Assembly: GCA_913058185.1 (NCBI GenBank)
Contig: CAJXQX010000007.1
Span: 1 to 64,000, forward strand
DNA from: an uncultured Verrucomicrobiota bacterium
GTDB taxonomy: Bacteria > Verrucomicrobiota > Verrucomicrobiia > Opitutales > Opitutaceae
DNA: 64,000 bases
Direction of reading: 5' to 3'
The translations under genes were made by a program, and so were the position numbers. Positions 47,181-55,357 of this stretch are shown one piece after another. The number at the start of each line of letters is the position of its first letter. The stretch's first letter is position 1. The notes below the pieces were generated by a model. The model did no database searches. It saw only the letters and a program-made list of their open reading frames with translations, and was not told where the DNA came from.

Positions 47181-48434
47181 ATGTCTTCGTCACTACCTGA
47201 TTCGCAACGCGTTGTCGTAACTGGCTTGGGCGCCGTGCATGGCCTCGGCCACGATCCGGAAACCTTTTGGTCCAGTCTCAAGGCGGGTAAACCTGGGGTG
47301 GATCGAGTCAGTCTATTCGATCCCGAACCTTATGCCTGCCATATTGGATCCGAGGTTCGTGATTGGGATGTCAACGAGCACATGGACGCGAAAGACGCGC
47401 GTCGTAACGATCGTTTCACCCACTTTGGCTTCGTGGCCGCGAAACAAGCGGTGACCGACTCCGGCCTGGATATGGATAAAGAGAATCCAGACGAGATCGG
47501 CGTATTGGTCGGCTCGGGCATTGGCGGCATGCTCACCTACGAGCTTCAATTGCGACGTCTCGTCGACGGTGGTCCACGGAAGGTGTCGCCTTTCACCATT
47601 CCGGCACTCATCGGCAACATCTGTTCCGGCATGGTTGCTATCCACTACGGGGTGCGGGGACCAAACTTTGGCATAGTCTCGGCCTGTGCGACTGCTACGC
47701 ATGCGATCGGCGAAGCGATGCACATGATTCGTCGAGGCGATGCTCGCGTAATGATTGCCGGTGGCGCAGAGGCAGCGGTGACTCCGTTCGCCTATGCAAG
47801 TTTTTGCTCAATGAAGGCAATGAGCACGCGTAACGATGATCCTCAGACGGCTAGCCGTCCGTTTTCGATGGGCCGTAATGGATTTGTGATGGGCGAGGGC
47901 GCAGGAGTTCTCGTGCTCGAGGCACTGGATCATGCTAAGGCGCGTGGGGCAAAGATTTACGGTGAAGTAGCCGGCTATGCGGCTACGGCTGATGCCCACC
48001 ACATCACGATGCCTGACCCAGAGGGTAAAGGATTGGGTATGGCGATGACTCGCGCGATCCGCAATGCTGAGCAAACGACGGATGACGTTGATTACATCAA
48101 CGCTCATGGCACTTCCACGCCATACAACGACAAGTTTGAGACCTTTGCGATTAAGCGCCGGTTTGGTGACCGCGCTGCTCGTCTTCCGATCTCATCCACG
48201 AAATCCATGACCGGCCACCTACTGGGTGCCGCCGGAGGAATCGAAGCAGTGGCCAGCCTTATGGCGATCCGAGATCGCGTCATACCGCCTACCATCAATT
48301 TGCACGAGCCAGATCCGGAATGTGATCTGGACTATGTCCCCAATGTAGCGCGCGACGCCAAGGTTGATGTGGTCCTCAGTAATAATCTCGGTTTTGGCGG
48401 GCAGAATGCGGCCATCGTATTCCGCCGCGTCTGA
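47181..48434 (+). CDS. fabF: 3-oxoacyl-[acyl-carrier-protein] synthase II
   Basis: 417-residue condensing enzyme that extends acyl-ACP with malonyl-ACP. It shows the active Cys in VSACATATHAIGEAMHMIRR, the first His in NAHGTSTPYND, Lys and second His in SSTKSMTGHLLGAAGG, and the C-terminal SNNLGFGGQNAAIVFRR. The N-terminal VVVTGLGAVHGLGHD replaces the common VVVTGMGVVSPLG, a small variation. All catalytic residues are present. Confidence 0.95.
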   Translation: MSSSLPDSQRVVVTGLGAVHGLGHDPETFWSSLKAGKPGVDRVSLFDPEPYACHIGSEVRDWDVNEHMDAKDARRNDRFTHFGFVAAKQAVTDSGLDMDKENPDEIGVLVGSGIGGMLTYELQLRRLVDGGPRKVSPFTIPALIGNICSGMVAIHYGVRGPNFGIVSACATATHAIGEAMHMIRRGDARVMIAGGAEAAVTPFAYASFCSMKAMSTRNDDPQTASRPFSMGRNGFVMGEGAGVLVLEALDHAKARGAKIYGEVAGYAATADAHHITMPDPEGKGLGMAMTRAIRNAEQTTDDVDYINAHGTSTPYNDKFETFAIKRRFGDRAARLPISSTKSMTGHLLGAAGGIEAVASLMAIRDRVIPPTINLHEPDPECDLDYVPNVARDAKVDVVLSNNLGFGGQNAAIVFRRV

Positions 48435-48527
48435 TTCGATCCGTCCGTTCAACTGCCAAACGGCGCGGAAGCGACGGCAGGTAACTTGAGAGTCGTGCCG
48501 CCATACGGATACGATTCGCCGGGTGCT

Positions 48528-48603
48528 GGCGAGTGACCATCTAAATGCCCTGCCAGTTTGCGATAACGTGACCGTAGGGAAATTGCGCTATTACTGTCCA
48601 GCG
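48528..48603. repeat. Direct repeat A of the fabF-rpmB island
   Basis: About 74 bases, repeated in the same orientation at 49766-49841 with five differences. It contains GCCAGTTTGCGATAACGTGA unchanged and a small stem (CCCTGC with GTAGGG here, CCTGC with GCAGG in the other copy), so pairing is kept although the bases differ. It begins about 90 bases behind fabF and ends at the 3' end of the first orphan gene. Confidence 0.65.
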
Positions 48604-48605
48604 AT

Positions 48606-49034
48606 TCAGGTTAGACGCGGAGGCCGTGCAACGGCCTGCGTTGTCTCGACCGGCTGGTTGGGTTTTTTCATAAGCTTCAGTCCAATGAAGATGGCGATTA
48701 CATAGAATGCTGTCATCTTCGCTAAATCTAGGGCAGCTCCTTTTTCTTCGAGAATACTGAGAGTAGAACCTACCTCCTGAGTAACTCTAATCTTCAGGTT
48801 TGCGGGGAATACCAGATAACGTGCGTAAAACGCTAGCGTATCCCTTTTTCTTTCACCGTGAGATATCAGAAACTTCACATTTCCTGGATGACGCTTCGAA
48901 ATTTCAGCATAAGCTTCCGGCCAGATTGGTCGGATGAGCTCAATAATGGGTATCTGTGGAAAGAGGGCAGCAAAAGCGAAGAGAGCTGCGAGGCTCATGG
49001 TGATAATACCTTTTCTGAAACTAGGAAACATCAT
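48606..49034 (-). CDS. Orphan membrane protein of unknown function
   Basis: 142 residues, not recognised. A hydrophobic N-terminal segment (ITMSLAALFAFAALFPQIPI) and a C-terminal one (MTAFYVIAIFIGLKLM) enclose a polar loop with LKIRVTQEVGSTLSILEEKG. Predicted to sit in the membrane with the loop on the outside. Weak ribosome site. It lies in the accessory island between direct repeats. Base composition is more AT-rich than fabF next to it. Possibly a cassette-borne gene. Confidence 0.55.
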   Translation of the reverse strand: MMFPSFRKGIITMSLAALFAFAALFPQIPIIELIRPIWPEAYAEISKRHPGNVKFLISHGERKRDTLAFYARYLVFPANLKIRVTQEVGSTLSILEEKGAALDLAKMTAFYVIAIFIGLKLMKKPNQPVETTQAVARPPRLT

Positions 49035-49108
49035 GTAATTCCCAACGCTTGAGGTCAGAAACGGCCACTTGTGGCCGTTGTCTGCGCCGACTGGTTCGAC
49101 TATTTGTT

Positions 49109-49396
49109 TTATGATGGCTCATTGAGATCTAGCGAATGTTTTTCCCCGATGGCGATCTTCTGAGCGACCTCCAACGAGAACTGTGTCCACCATTCTTTCC
49201 CATCTGGAGCGTGGTAGGAAAACGTGAATTCCTGTTCGGTAGCGTCGTATCCTCCACTGTAGGATCCGCGCTGATACATGTCGTCCGACTCAATCTTGTC
49301 CCACTCGGCCGTAGTTTTACTCTCCGCCACAATCTCAATGCATATTGCTCGAATGTCTTCGTTCGCTCGAACTTTAGGCGGATGATGCATTTCCAT
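49109..49396 (-). CDS. Orphan small soluble protein
   Basis: 95 residues, not recognised. Acidic and soluble, with a central DDMYQRGSYSGGYDATEQEF and FSYHAPDGKEWWTQFSLEVA. Such small single-domain proteins are common in cassettes and immunity loci, but no family is claimed. No good ribosome-binding site is seen. It precedes the membrane orphan on the same strand with a gap of 74 bases that contains a perfect hairpin, so the two may be separate units. Confidence 0.5.
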   Translation of the reverse strand: MEMHHPPKVRANEDIRAICIEIVAESKTTAEWDKIESDDMYQRGSYSGGYDATEQEFTFSYHAPDGKEWWTQFSLEVAQKIAIGEKHSLDLNEPS

Positions 49397-49533
49397 TTCT
49401 GTGTCGAACAGTGTTATTGAGCATCAAAAAGTGAATGATATCGCGGAATCCGAATCAGTCTATTTTTGAGAAATATGTTACTCATCTTCCTATCGTCTAA
49501 TATTTAGCGCGAATCTGTGCAAAAATTTAGGCG

Positions 49534-49590
49534 TGATATCATTTCGCAAAAAGCGACAACCGAAATGTCTGTTTTTGCGAAATGATATCA
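49534..49590. repeat. Perfect 19-bp inverted repeat with 19-base loop
   Basis: TGATATCATTTCGCAAAAA (49534-49552) and its exact complement (49572-49590) around a 19-base loop. The T run is within the stem, so it is not a normal terminator. Such a perfect hairpin in an AT-rich island suggests a recognition site for an element-encoded protein or a recent palindromic insertion. Confidence 0.7.
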
Positions 49591-49765
49591 AATGAAGATC
49601 TGATGCATTAAAGACCGTTTGACCGCTATTCGAGCCACTTTGACGCATTTTCAATTCAAACCAGCGAAAACGAATTTCGAGGGCATCTGAAATCAGCGAA
49701 GGCTTCGACCCGTCAGGGTCGGATTCGGACTTGTTGGGAATTAAGAAAGGAGGCCAAACACTCAT

Positions 49766-49841
49766 GGCGAGTGACGATCTAAACGCCCTGCCAGTTTGCG
49801 ATAACGTGACCGCAGGAAAATTGCGCTATTGCTGTCCAGAA
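49766..49841. repeat. Direct repeat B of the fabF-rpmB island
   Basis: Second copy of the 74-base repeat at 48528-48603, same orientation, five differences. The two copies enclose 1.16 kb with both orphan genes. Differences are spread along the repeat, so the duplication is not very recent. Confidence 0.65.
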
Positions 49842-50056
49842 GACATCTAAATGCGCAAGTCACCAGATGCACCCGGGTGACTGCACTTTTCCAGGAAACG
49901 GTTGAAGGCGGCCCAGCTTTAGGGCGCTACTCCTGTGGAATGATCGAAAATCAGCTTCGTTCCCGTGCTCAGATGTATCGGCACATGACCCAAATCGCTA
50001 ACCGTGGCCTCTACGCATAAGTGCGTAATTCTGGGTTGATCCCTGACCCTAGGCCC

Positions 50057-50088
50057 AAAAAAACCGCCACTCGAGAGTGACGGTTTTT
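50057..50088. terminator. Bidirectional terminator behind rpmB
   Basis: AAAAACCG-C-CACTC, loop GA, GAGTG-A-CGGTTTTT: 13 pairs with one mismatch, A run on the left and T run on the right, so it can end transcripts from both sides. Confidence 0.8.
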
Positions 50089-50104
50089 GAAAGTGAGAGA
50101 ATGC

Positions 50105-50356
50105 TCAGGAGGTTCTGGCTACTTTGATCACCTTATGAACCAAGCCGGCTTTGATGGCCTTAACGGACACCCACATGCGTTTGATGGTGCCGTTGGGCAG
50201 TTTAACGCGGATGCGTTGCACGTTAGGCTTAAAACGACGTTTCGTCGTCTTGGTCACGTGAGTGCCAATACCGCCGCTTTTTTTGGCGACACCTTTACGG
50301 TGAATGATGCTCCCGGTGGTCGGGCGTTTTCCAGTGATGGCACAGATTCGAGACAT
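50105..50356 (-). CDS. rpmB: 50S ribosomal protein L28
   Basis: 83-residue basic ribosomal protein. It starts MSRICAITGKRPTTG, has HVTKTTKRRFKPNVQRIRV and ends VHKVIKVARTS, all typical of L28. ATG 50356 was chosen. The open frame continues upstream to 50467 into the methyltransferase region but has no L28 sequence. The CxxC zinc motif of some L28 proteins is absent, as in the zinc-free form. Confidence 0.95.
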   Translation of the reverse strand: MSRICAITGKRPTTGSIIHRKGVAKKSGGIGTHVTKTTKRRFKPNVQRIRVKLPNGTIKRMWVSVKAIKAGLVHKVIKVARTS

Positions 50357-50420
50357 GGTGTTTCTTTCGTTAAAAGGACCAGAAATAAGAGTTTGGACGT
50401 AGTTGGGGCAAGGGGGAATT

Positions 50421-51416
50421 TCAGGAATCGTCTCGCCAAGCGCTAAAAACTTGAAACTTTTGCCCAAGTGCCGATGGATGAAGCAGTTGAAGGAGTCCTG
50501 ATTTTCGAGTGCTCATGTGCTTTGCTTCTTCTTGCATGATCCGAGCGAGGGTTTTGGCCGCATTTTTTACCAAGAACGCTTCTTGGGATGCTACGGGATC
50601 GATCGAAAAGTGGTGTTTTTGGAGACTTTCACCGATCCAGTCCCAGCAAACGTGGCAGGTGAGGTCCTGTTCTCCGACGCGAGCGAGTAGATCGTTGCTC
50701 TGTTGGTGGTTATGGTAAGCCCGCACGGTGCCTTGGGGGGTGGCTTCACTCATCTCGCGCCAGGATTTGCCGTAGTCGAAGGCTAGAAATAATCCGTCCC
50801 AGGAGTGTGAACCGATTTCTGCGGCGAGAGCTGCGGCCTTCTCCGGCAAGTCCAAATGATAACCTTCTGGCGACTCTGGCGGCAGAACGTCAGGCGGATT
50901 GATGGCATCACGTTCTGCCTCCTGGGGGTTGTTTTCGATAATTTCTACGCCGATTTCCCGCCAGCTATCCCCTCGGCGCACAAAACGGCGGCAAGGTTGC
51001 GCGTCAAAAAGTTCGTTCGAGAAAACAATACACGAACCGTTCAGCTCATATTTTTGGCCCACTTGGACGGTGACTAGCTCCGCAAAAGGATGATCTATCC
51101 CGTCGAGCACGCTCTGGCCGTTCTCCGCCCCAAATTCGACGAATTTGGTGTCGGCCGGGTTCCGGTCACCCAAGCGATGCAGACACGCGGCTATGATTAA
51201 CTCCCCGAAAACGGGCCCCAGTGAACTTGCGGTGAAGAAGTCAGCCCGTTGGTCGAGTCCGACGCGGGGCTTTTCGCGGCAATAGTAACCCGCTGCCGGA
51301 TGGTAGAGGGCGATCTCCATAAATACGTCGAAGGGGATGAAGCCGTTGACGTCTGCTGCCTCCTGGAGGGCGGCGAGCAGTGGTGCAGAGATTGGCGTGG
51401 AATGTGATGAACCCAT
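50421..51416 (-). CDS. MidA-family SAM-dependent methyltransferase
   Basis: 331 residues of the MidA/NDUFAF7 family (DUF185). It shows MEIALYHPAAGYYCREKPRVG, DFFTASSLGPVFGELI, VEFGAENGQSVLDGI (SAM loop, usually EFGAGxG), FSNELFDAQPCRRFVRRG and LFLAFDYGKSWREM, in family order. The human homologue methylates an arginine of complex I. The bacterial substrate is not known. It lies upstream of rpmB on the same strand and is divergent from ctpA. Confidence 0.86.
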   Translation of the reverse strand: MGSSHSTPISAPLLAALQEAADVNGFIPFDVFMEIALYHPAAGYYCREKPRVGLDQRADFFTASSLGPVFGELIIAACLHRLGDRNPADTKFVEFGAENGQSVLDGIDHPFAELVTVQVGQKYELNGSCIVFSNELFDAQPCRRFVRRGDSWREIGVEIIENNPQEAERDAINPPDVLPPESPEGYHLDLPEKAAALAAEIGSHSWDGLFLAFDYGKSWREMSEATPQGTVRAYHNHQQSNDLLARVGEQDLTCHVCWDWIGESLQKHHFSIDPVASQEAFLVKNAAKTLARIMQEEAKHMSTRKSGLLQLLHPSALGQKFQVFSAWRDDS

Positions 51417-51449
51417 TTACAACTGCGATGCAATGGGCACAGTCCCAAA

Positions 51450-52715
51450 GTGCTCAAACGGATTCTCACTCTTTCGACCGGTATGATCTTAGGCAGCTTG
51501 CTCGCAATGGGCTTGGTGCACCTAGTTCAGTTGATTGGACTTTGGGGGGATCGGGATGCAACCAAGTCTGCCGATTATTACCGGAAGGTTTTGGCCGAAG
51601 TGCGGGAGCGTTATGTCGATCCAGACAAGGTCGAGTCGGAAGAACTCACCCGCGAGGCGTTGAAAGGGATGTTACGTTCGCTGGATCCGTATTCAGATTT
51701 CATGCGCGCGCCGGATTACGATAGCTTGCAAGAAGACATCGATAGCAAGTTCGGCGGAATCGGGGTTCAAATCGAATTTAGGGAGAGTTGGGTCGTGGTG
51801 ATCGCGCCCATGTCGGGAACTCCGGGCGAACGTGCGGGGATTTTACGCGGTGATCGGATTTTGGAAGTTGATGACGAATCAATGAGAGGTCTTTCGATCA
51901 ACCAGGTCGTGTCTCGGATGCGCGGTGATCCGGGGGAATCGGTTGATATCGTTTTGGCCCGCGAGAGCGAGGACGACCCCGTCGAGGTGTCCATTGTGCG
52001 GGAGATTATTAAAGTCGAGAGTGTCACGAATGTGGCGCTGGTGCAGCCGACCATTGGCTACTTACGCATCGCTCAATTTTCGGCGCCGACCGCGAGCGAG
52101 ATGCGAGCGGCGGTGACGGATCTACGAGCGCGAGGGATGACGTCTTTGATCATTGATGTGCGAAACAATCCCGGTGGTTTACTCTCATCGGCGAAGGAAG
52201 TGTTGAAACCCTTTTTTGCGGCAGGCGAATTGATGGTCTATACGGAGGGGCGTAATGCAGATGATCGCCGAGAGTTTCTCTCCAGTCATGAAGGTGAGTT
52301 GTGGGACTTCCCGCTCGTGGTATTAATTAATAACGGCTCGGCGAGCGCCTCCGAAATTTTGGCCGGGGCACTCAAGGATACCTCCAAGGCCCGGATCATT
52401 GGCGAAACTTCGTTTGGCAAAGGATCGGTGCAGAGTGTGATTGGTTTACCAAATGGTGAAGGATTACGACTCACGACAGGTCGCTACTATACGCCCAGCG
52501 GAGTCACGGTGAACGAAGTGGGGGTATCGCCGGATGAAGAGATTGTGATGAGTCCGGAAGATGATTTAAATGTGACGCTGCAACGCAGACGTCCGGATAT
52601 TTCTGATCCGACGGTTTTCGAAGAACGCTTTGGTTTCGCGCCGATTACTGATCGTCAACTGGAGGCCGCGATCGCGTATCTCCAGGGCGGATCAAGGGAG
52701 GAGACGGAGGAATGA
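51450..52715 (+). CDS. C-terminal processing protease, S41 family
   Basis: 421 residues. N-terminal anchor (LSTGMILGSLLAMGLVHLV), an N-terminal helical part with VRERYVDPDKV and MLRSLDPYSDFM, a PDZ domain (GGIGVQIEF, GDRILEVDDESMRGLS) and the S41 protease core with IDVRNNPGGLL, the catalytic Ser in NNGSASASEILAGALKD and Lys in GETSFGKGSVQ. It acts in the periplasm, cutting proteins at C-termini. The start is GTG 51450. Overlaps tsaD by four bases. Confidence 0.93.
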   Translation: MLKRILTLSTGMILGSLLAMGLVHLVQLIGLWGDRDATKSADYYRKVLAEVRERYVDPDKVESEELTREALKGMLRSLDPYSDFMRAPDYDSLQEDIDSKFGGIGVQIEFRESWVVVIAPMSGTPGERAGILRGDRILEVDDESMRGLSINQVVSRMRGDPGESVDIVLARESEDDPVEVSIVREIIKVESVTNVALVQPTIGYLRIAQFSAPTASEMRAAVTDLRARGMTSLIIDVRNNPGGLLSSAKEVLKPFFAAGELMVYTEGRNADDRREFLSSHEGELWDFPLVVLINNGSASASEILAGALKDTSKARIIGETSFGKGSVQSVIGLPNGEGLRLTTGRYYTPSGVTVNEVGVSPDEEIVMSPEDDLNVTLQRRRPDISDPTVFEERFGFAPITDRQLEAAIAYLQGGSREETEE

Positions 52716-53740
52716 TTCTGGCGATCGAGAGTTCATGCGATGAAAGCGCGCTGGCCCTGTTTGATCCCATTGATGGACTGGTCGGGGAGTGGGTTCATAG
52801 CCAAATGGAGTTGCACGGAGACTACGGGGGAGTGGTGCCCGATTTGGCGACCCGCGAGCACTTGAAAACGCTCGGACCGATGCTGGCTCGAGCCGGTCGG
52901 GAGCATGATCTTTCCAAAGTTAACCGGGTTGCCGTCACGCAAGGTCCGGGTCTAGCCGGGTGCTTGGCGATTGGAACCGCCGCCGCCAAGGCGCTCGTGG
53001 CCGATTGGGGCGTGGAACTCGTCGGAATTAATCACCTGAAAGGCCACGCCTTTTCGCCCTTCATTTCTCTACAGTCTAACTCGCCGGAGCGCTTCGATCA
53101 AAACTTGGCTGCCCTGCTGCCCCATCTTGGTTTGGTTGTTTCGGGCGGGAATACCCTACTATTTCGACTCGACAAATCACGGCACATTGAAGTCTTAGCT
53201 TCCACCCGAGACGATGCTGCAGGTGAAGCGTTGGACAAAGGCGCCAAGCTGTTGGGGCTTGGTTATCCGGGCGGACCATTGGTCGAGAAACTGGCTGCAT
53301 CCGGTGATCCTGCTGCCTACGATTTTCCCCGGGGGATTGGGAACCGGGCTGAGCTCGATTTCAGTTTCTCGGGACTGAAAACCTCCCTGCGTTACCGCTT
53401 GGAGAAAATGACAGTCGATGAGATCGCCGCTGCGCGCGCTGACTTGTGTGCGAGTTATCAGCAGGCAGTGATTGATGCGCTCGTGCGCAAATCCCGGCTG
53501 GCCCTCAAAACGGACGATTACCGCAGCGTAGGTTTATCGGGCGGAGTCGCCAATAATCGCACGCTGCGCGAGACCATGCACAGCATGGCCACGCGGCGTT
53601 CGCTTAAGTTTCTGGCTGCCGAACCGCGGCACACCGGCGATAACGCTGGTATGATCGCTTTTGCGGCTTGGGTGGACCCAGCGGTGGTCGTGCAGTCCCC
53701 GGCTGAATTAGAAATCAAGCCGGGGCTCGCTCTGGCTTAG
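52712..53740 (+). CDS. tsaD: tRNA N6-adenosine threonylcarbamoyltransferase
   Basis: 342-residue ASKHA enzyme that transfers the threonylcarbamoyl group to A37 of tRNAs, together with TsaB and TsaE. It shows LAIESSCDESALALFD, GGVVPDLATREHLKTL, VTQGPGLAGCLAIGTAAAKAL, the iron-binding HLKGHAFSPF, LVVSGGNTLLF, LDFSFSGLKTSLRY and GGVANNRTLRE. Complete. Its stop overlaps the stop of the convergent sulfatase. Confidence 0.95.
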   Translation: MILAIESSCDESALALFDPIDGLVGEWVHSQMELHGDYGGVVPDLATREHLKTLGPMLARAGREHDLSKVNRVAVTQGPGLAGCLAIGTAAAKALVADWGVELVGINHLKGHAFSPFISLQSNSPERFDQNLAALLPHLGLVVSGGNTLLFRLDKSRHIEVLASTRDDAAGEALDKGAKLLGLGYPGGPLVEKLAASGDPAAYDFPRGIGNRAELDFSFSGLKTSLRYRLEKMTVDEIAAARADLCASYQQAVIDALVRKSRLALKTDDYRSVGLSGGVANNRTLRETMHSMATRRSLKFLAAEPRHTGDNAGMIAFAAWVDPAVVVQSPAELEIKPGLALA

Positions 53741-55287
53741 TTGGCGTTTTTATTAATCGCCTCCGGCACCACAAGAGGGGCGGGGAAATCGGATGCGTTG
53801 CGGCCAAATCGAGTTTCGAGGCGTTTATTTTGCGAATTACCGGCCGGTGCATTGAGGGGGATTTCCATTCCACCTAGATCGTCCATTTTGGCGTAGAGAC
53901 GGGTCTGGAGATCTTTGACGATATCCGCGAAGCCATCGGTGTAGAGCAGGTTGGTGGTCTCCTCGGGATCATTCTGCAAATCGTAAAGTTCATCGGCATC
54001 CCACAGGCCGTAGTAGTTGATCAGCTTGTAGCGATCGGTGCGTAGCGCGAATACGGTGGGGGATTGAGGGAAGTTCTTCTCCCAATAATAAACGTAGAGA
54101 AATTCGTCGCGCCATGGGATGTCTTTGCCTTGAGCGAGAGGCAGGAAGTTTTCGCCATCCATGTGGGCAGGAGTCTGTAGGCCCATGGCGTTCATCACCG
54201 TGGGTCCGATATCGATATTTGCGACCACCTCATCCACCACGGTGCCACCAGCGAAAAGTTCCGGGCAACGCATCAGCAGTGGCACGCGAATGGAGGTGTC
54301 ATAGGCGACTCGTTTGTCGATGAGACCGTGTTCGCCGAACATGAATCCATTGTCGCCCATGTAGATGACGAGTGTTTCGTCAGCGATGCCCATGGACTCG
54401 AGTTGCTTCATCACCAGGGCGACACTGTCGTCCACGCTACGTAGCGATTCGCAGTAGCGTTTGTAGTATTGCTCGATGTCGAGGTCACTGTGGTAAGGGA
54501 AATCCACGCCGTGCCAGCTGTTGCGCTGGTCGCGTAACCAGCGGGGACGATTGGCGTAATTTTCGTCGGTATTCGCCTCGGTGGAGGGACGGATGTAAGG
54601 CCGATCAGCGAGGGAGTCTTCGTATTTATCTTCGGGGGTGAAGTTTGCGTGCACCGCCTTATGCGAAAGGTAGAGGAAGAAGGGTTGGTCGGAATCTCGC
54701 TGAGTCTCGAGCCAGTCGGTTGCGTAGTCAGTCAGCTCGGTCGTGATGTAGCCTTTTTGAGGGACGTCTTTGCCGTCTACGTTGAGCGTATTGCCGGTGG
54801 GTAGGTATTGGCCTTGGCCCTGGAAGCTCACCCAATGATCAAAACCAGGGCGCGGATCGTCGTTGTGGGAACCCATGTGCCACTTGCCGATGTAGGCCGT
54901 GGAGTATCCCGCTTTCTGGAGGTATTGGGGAAAATACAAGGTGCCTTCAGGAACGGCTCTCTGATTGTCGATCACGCGGTGGCGGAACGTATAGAGGCCG
55001 GTTAGAATCGAGGCGCGACTCGGTGAACAAAGCGATGTGCTGACGAAAGCGTTTTTAAGATGCACGCCTTCTTTGGCCAAGGCATCCATGTGAGGCGTTA
55101 CGGCGAGGGGATGTCCCATGAAACCCATCGCATCAAATCGATGATCGTCGGATAGAATGAAGACGACATTCCGAGGTTTGGCATCGGGGATGGTCTCCGG
55201 ATTAACTGAATTCGGCACGGGCACAACTGCGGCTGAAGAGGAGAGGGCCGGGAGTAGAAGGGCGGCGAGGCAGGGTAATATTCGCAT
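53737..55287 (-). CDS. Secreted type I sulfatase
   Basis: 516 residues with signal peptide (LPCLAALLLPALSSSAA). Metal-site start VVFILSDDHRFDAMG, the formylglycine motif LCSPSRASILTGLY (the Cys is the residue to be modified by a formylglycine-generating enzyme), YIGKWHMG, DQPFFLYLSHKAVHANFTP and TLVIYMGDNGFMFGEHGLIDKR. All sulfatase signatures are intact. It likely removes sulfate from a polysaccharide or ester outside the cytoplasm. Start 55287 was chosen for the signal peptide. Marine Verrucomicrobia carry many such enzymes. This one has no partner glycosidase beside it. Confidence 0.92.
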   Translation of the reverse strand: MRILPCLAALLLPALSSSAAVVPVPNSVNPETIPDAKPRNVVFILSDDHRFDAMGFMGHPLAVTPHMDALAKEGVHLKNAFVSTSLCSPSRASILTGLYTFRHRVIDNQRAVPEGTLYFPQYLQKAGYSTAYIGKWHMGSHNDDPRPGFDHWVSFQGQGQYLPTGNTLNVDGKDVPQKGYITTELTDYATDWLETQRDSDQPFFLYLSHKAVHANFTPEDKYEDSLADRPYIRPSTEANTDENYANRPRWLRDQRNSWHGVDFPYHSDLDIEQYYKRYCESLRSVDDSVALVMKQLESMGIADETLVIYMGDNGFMFGEHGLIDKRVAYDTSIRVPLLMRCPELFAGGTVVDEVVANIDIGPTVMNAMGLQTPAHMDGENFLPLAQGKDIPWRDEFLYVYYWEKNFPQSPTVFALRTDRYKLINYYGLWDADELYDLQNDPEETTNLLYTDGFADIVKDLQTRLYAKMDDLGGMEIPLNAPAGNSQNKRLETRFGRNASDFPAPLVVPEAINKNAN

Positions 55288-55357
55288 AGTGAGGTGGGGT
55301 TGGAGGAGGGGGAAAAAGGAGAAGAGACTCTCACTTTCAATAGATTTCGAATTCAAT

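Larger units (their letters stand above)
49036..49743. repeat. Segment bounded by an 11-bp inverted repeat with subterminal hairpins
   Basis: TAATTCCCAAC (49036-49046) and GTTGGGAATTA (49733-49743) are perfectly complementary over 708 bp. Next to the left end is the hairpin AACGGCCAC/GTGGCCGTT with loop TT (about 49060-49079). Inside the right end is CGACCC/GGGTCG (about 49706-49721). The orphan gene 49109-49396 and the 19-bp hairpin lie in between. This may be a small mobile unit or gene cassette. No transposase or integrase is near. Confidence 0.45.
49397..50104. other. 708-bp gene-poor, AT-rich stretch before rpmB
   Basis: Contains the 19-bp hairpin (49534-49590), the right end of the 11-bp inverted repeat, direct repeat B (49766-49841) and a bidirectional terminator. 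Frames such as 49490-49765 (minus) and 49829-50020 (plus) are open but look like random sequence. In repeat B an ATG at 49764, behind AAAGGAGG at 49747-49754, opens 28 codons (MASDDLNALPVCDNVTAGKL start). Whether this is translated is unknown. Confidence 0.4.

Noticed and set aside
49036-49090. attC site of an integron
   Set aside because: There is a hairpin and a GTTGGGA core, but the GTTRRRY/RYYYAAC pair is not met on both sides and no integron integrase is in the window. Kept only as a cassette-like observation.
49490-49765. 91-codon minus-strand frame in the island
   Set aside because: Contains the whole perfect hairpin in its coding part and has no protein-like pattern; probably chance.
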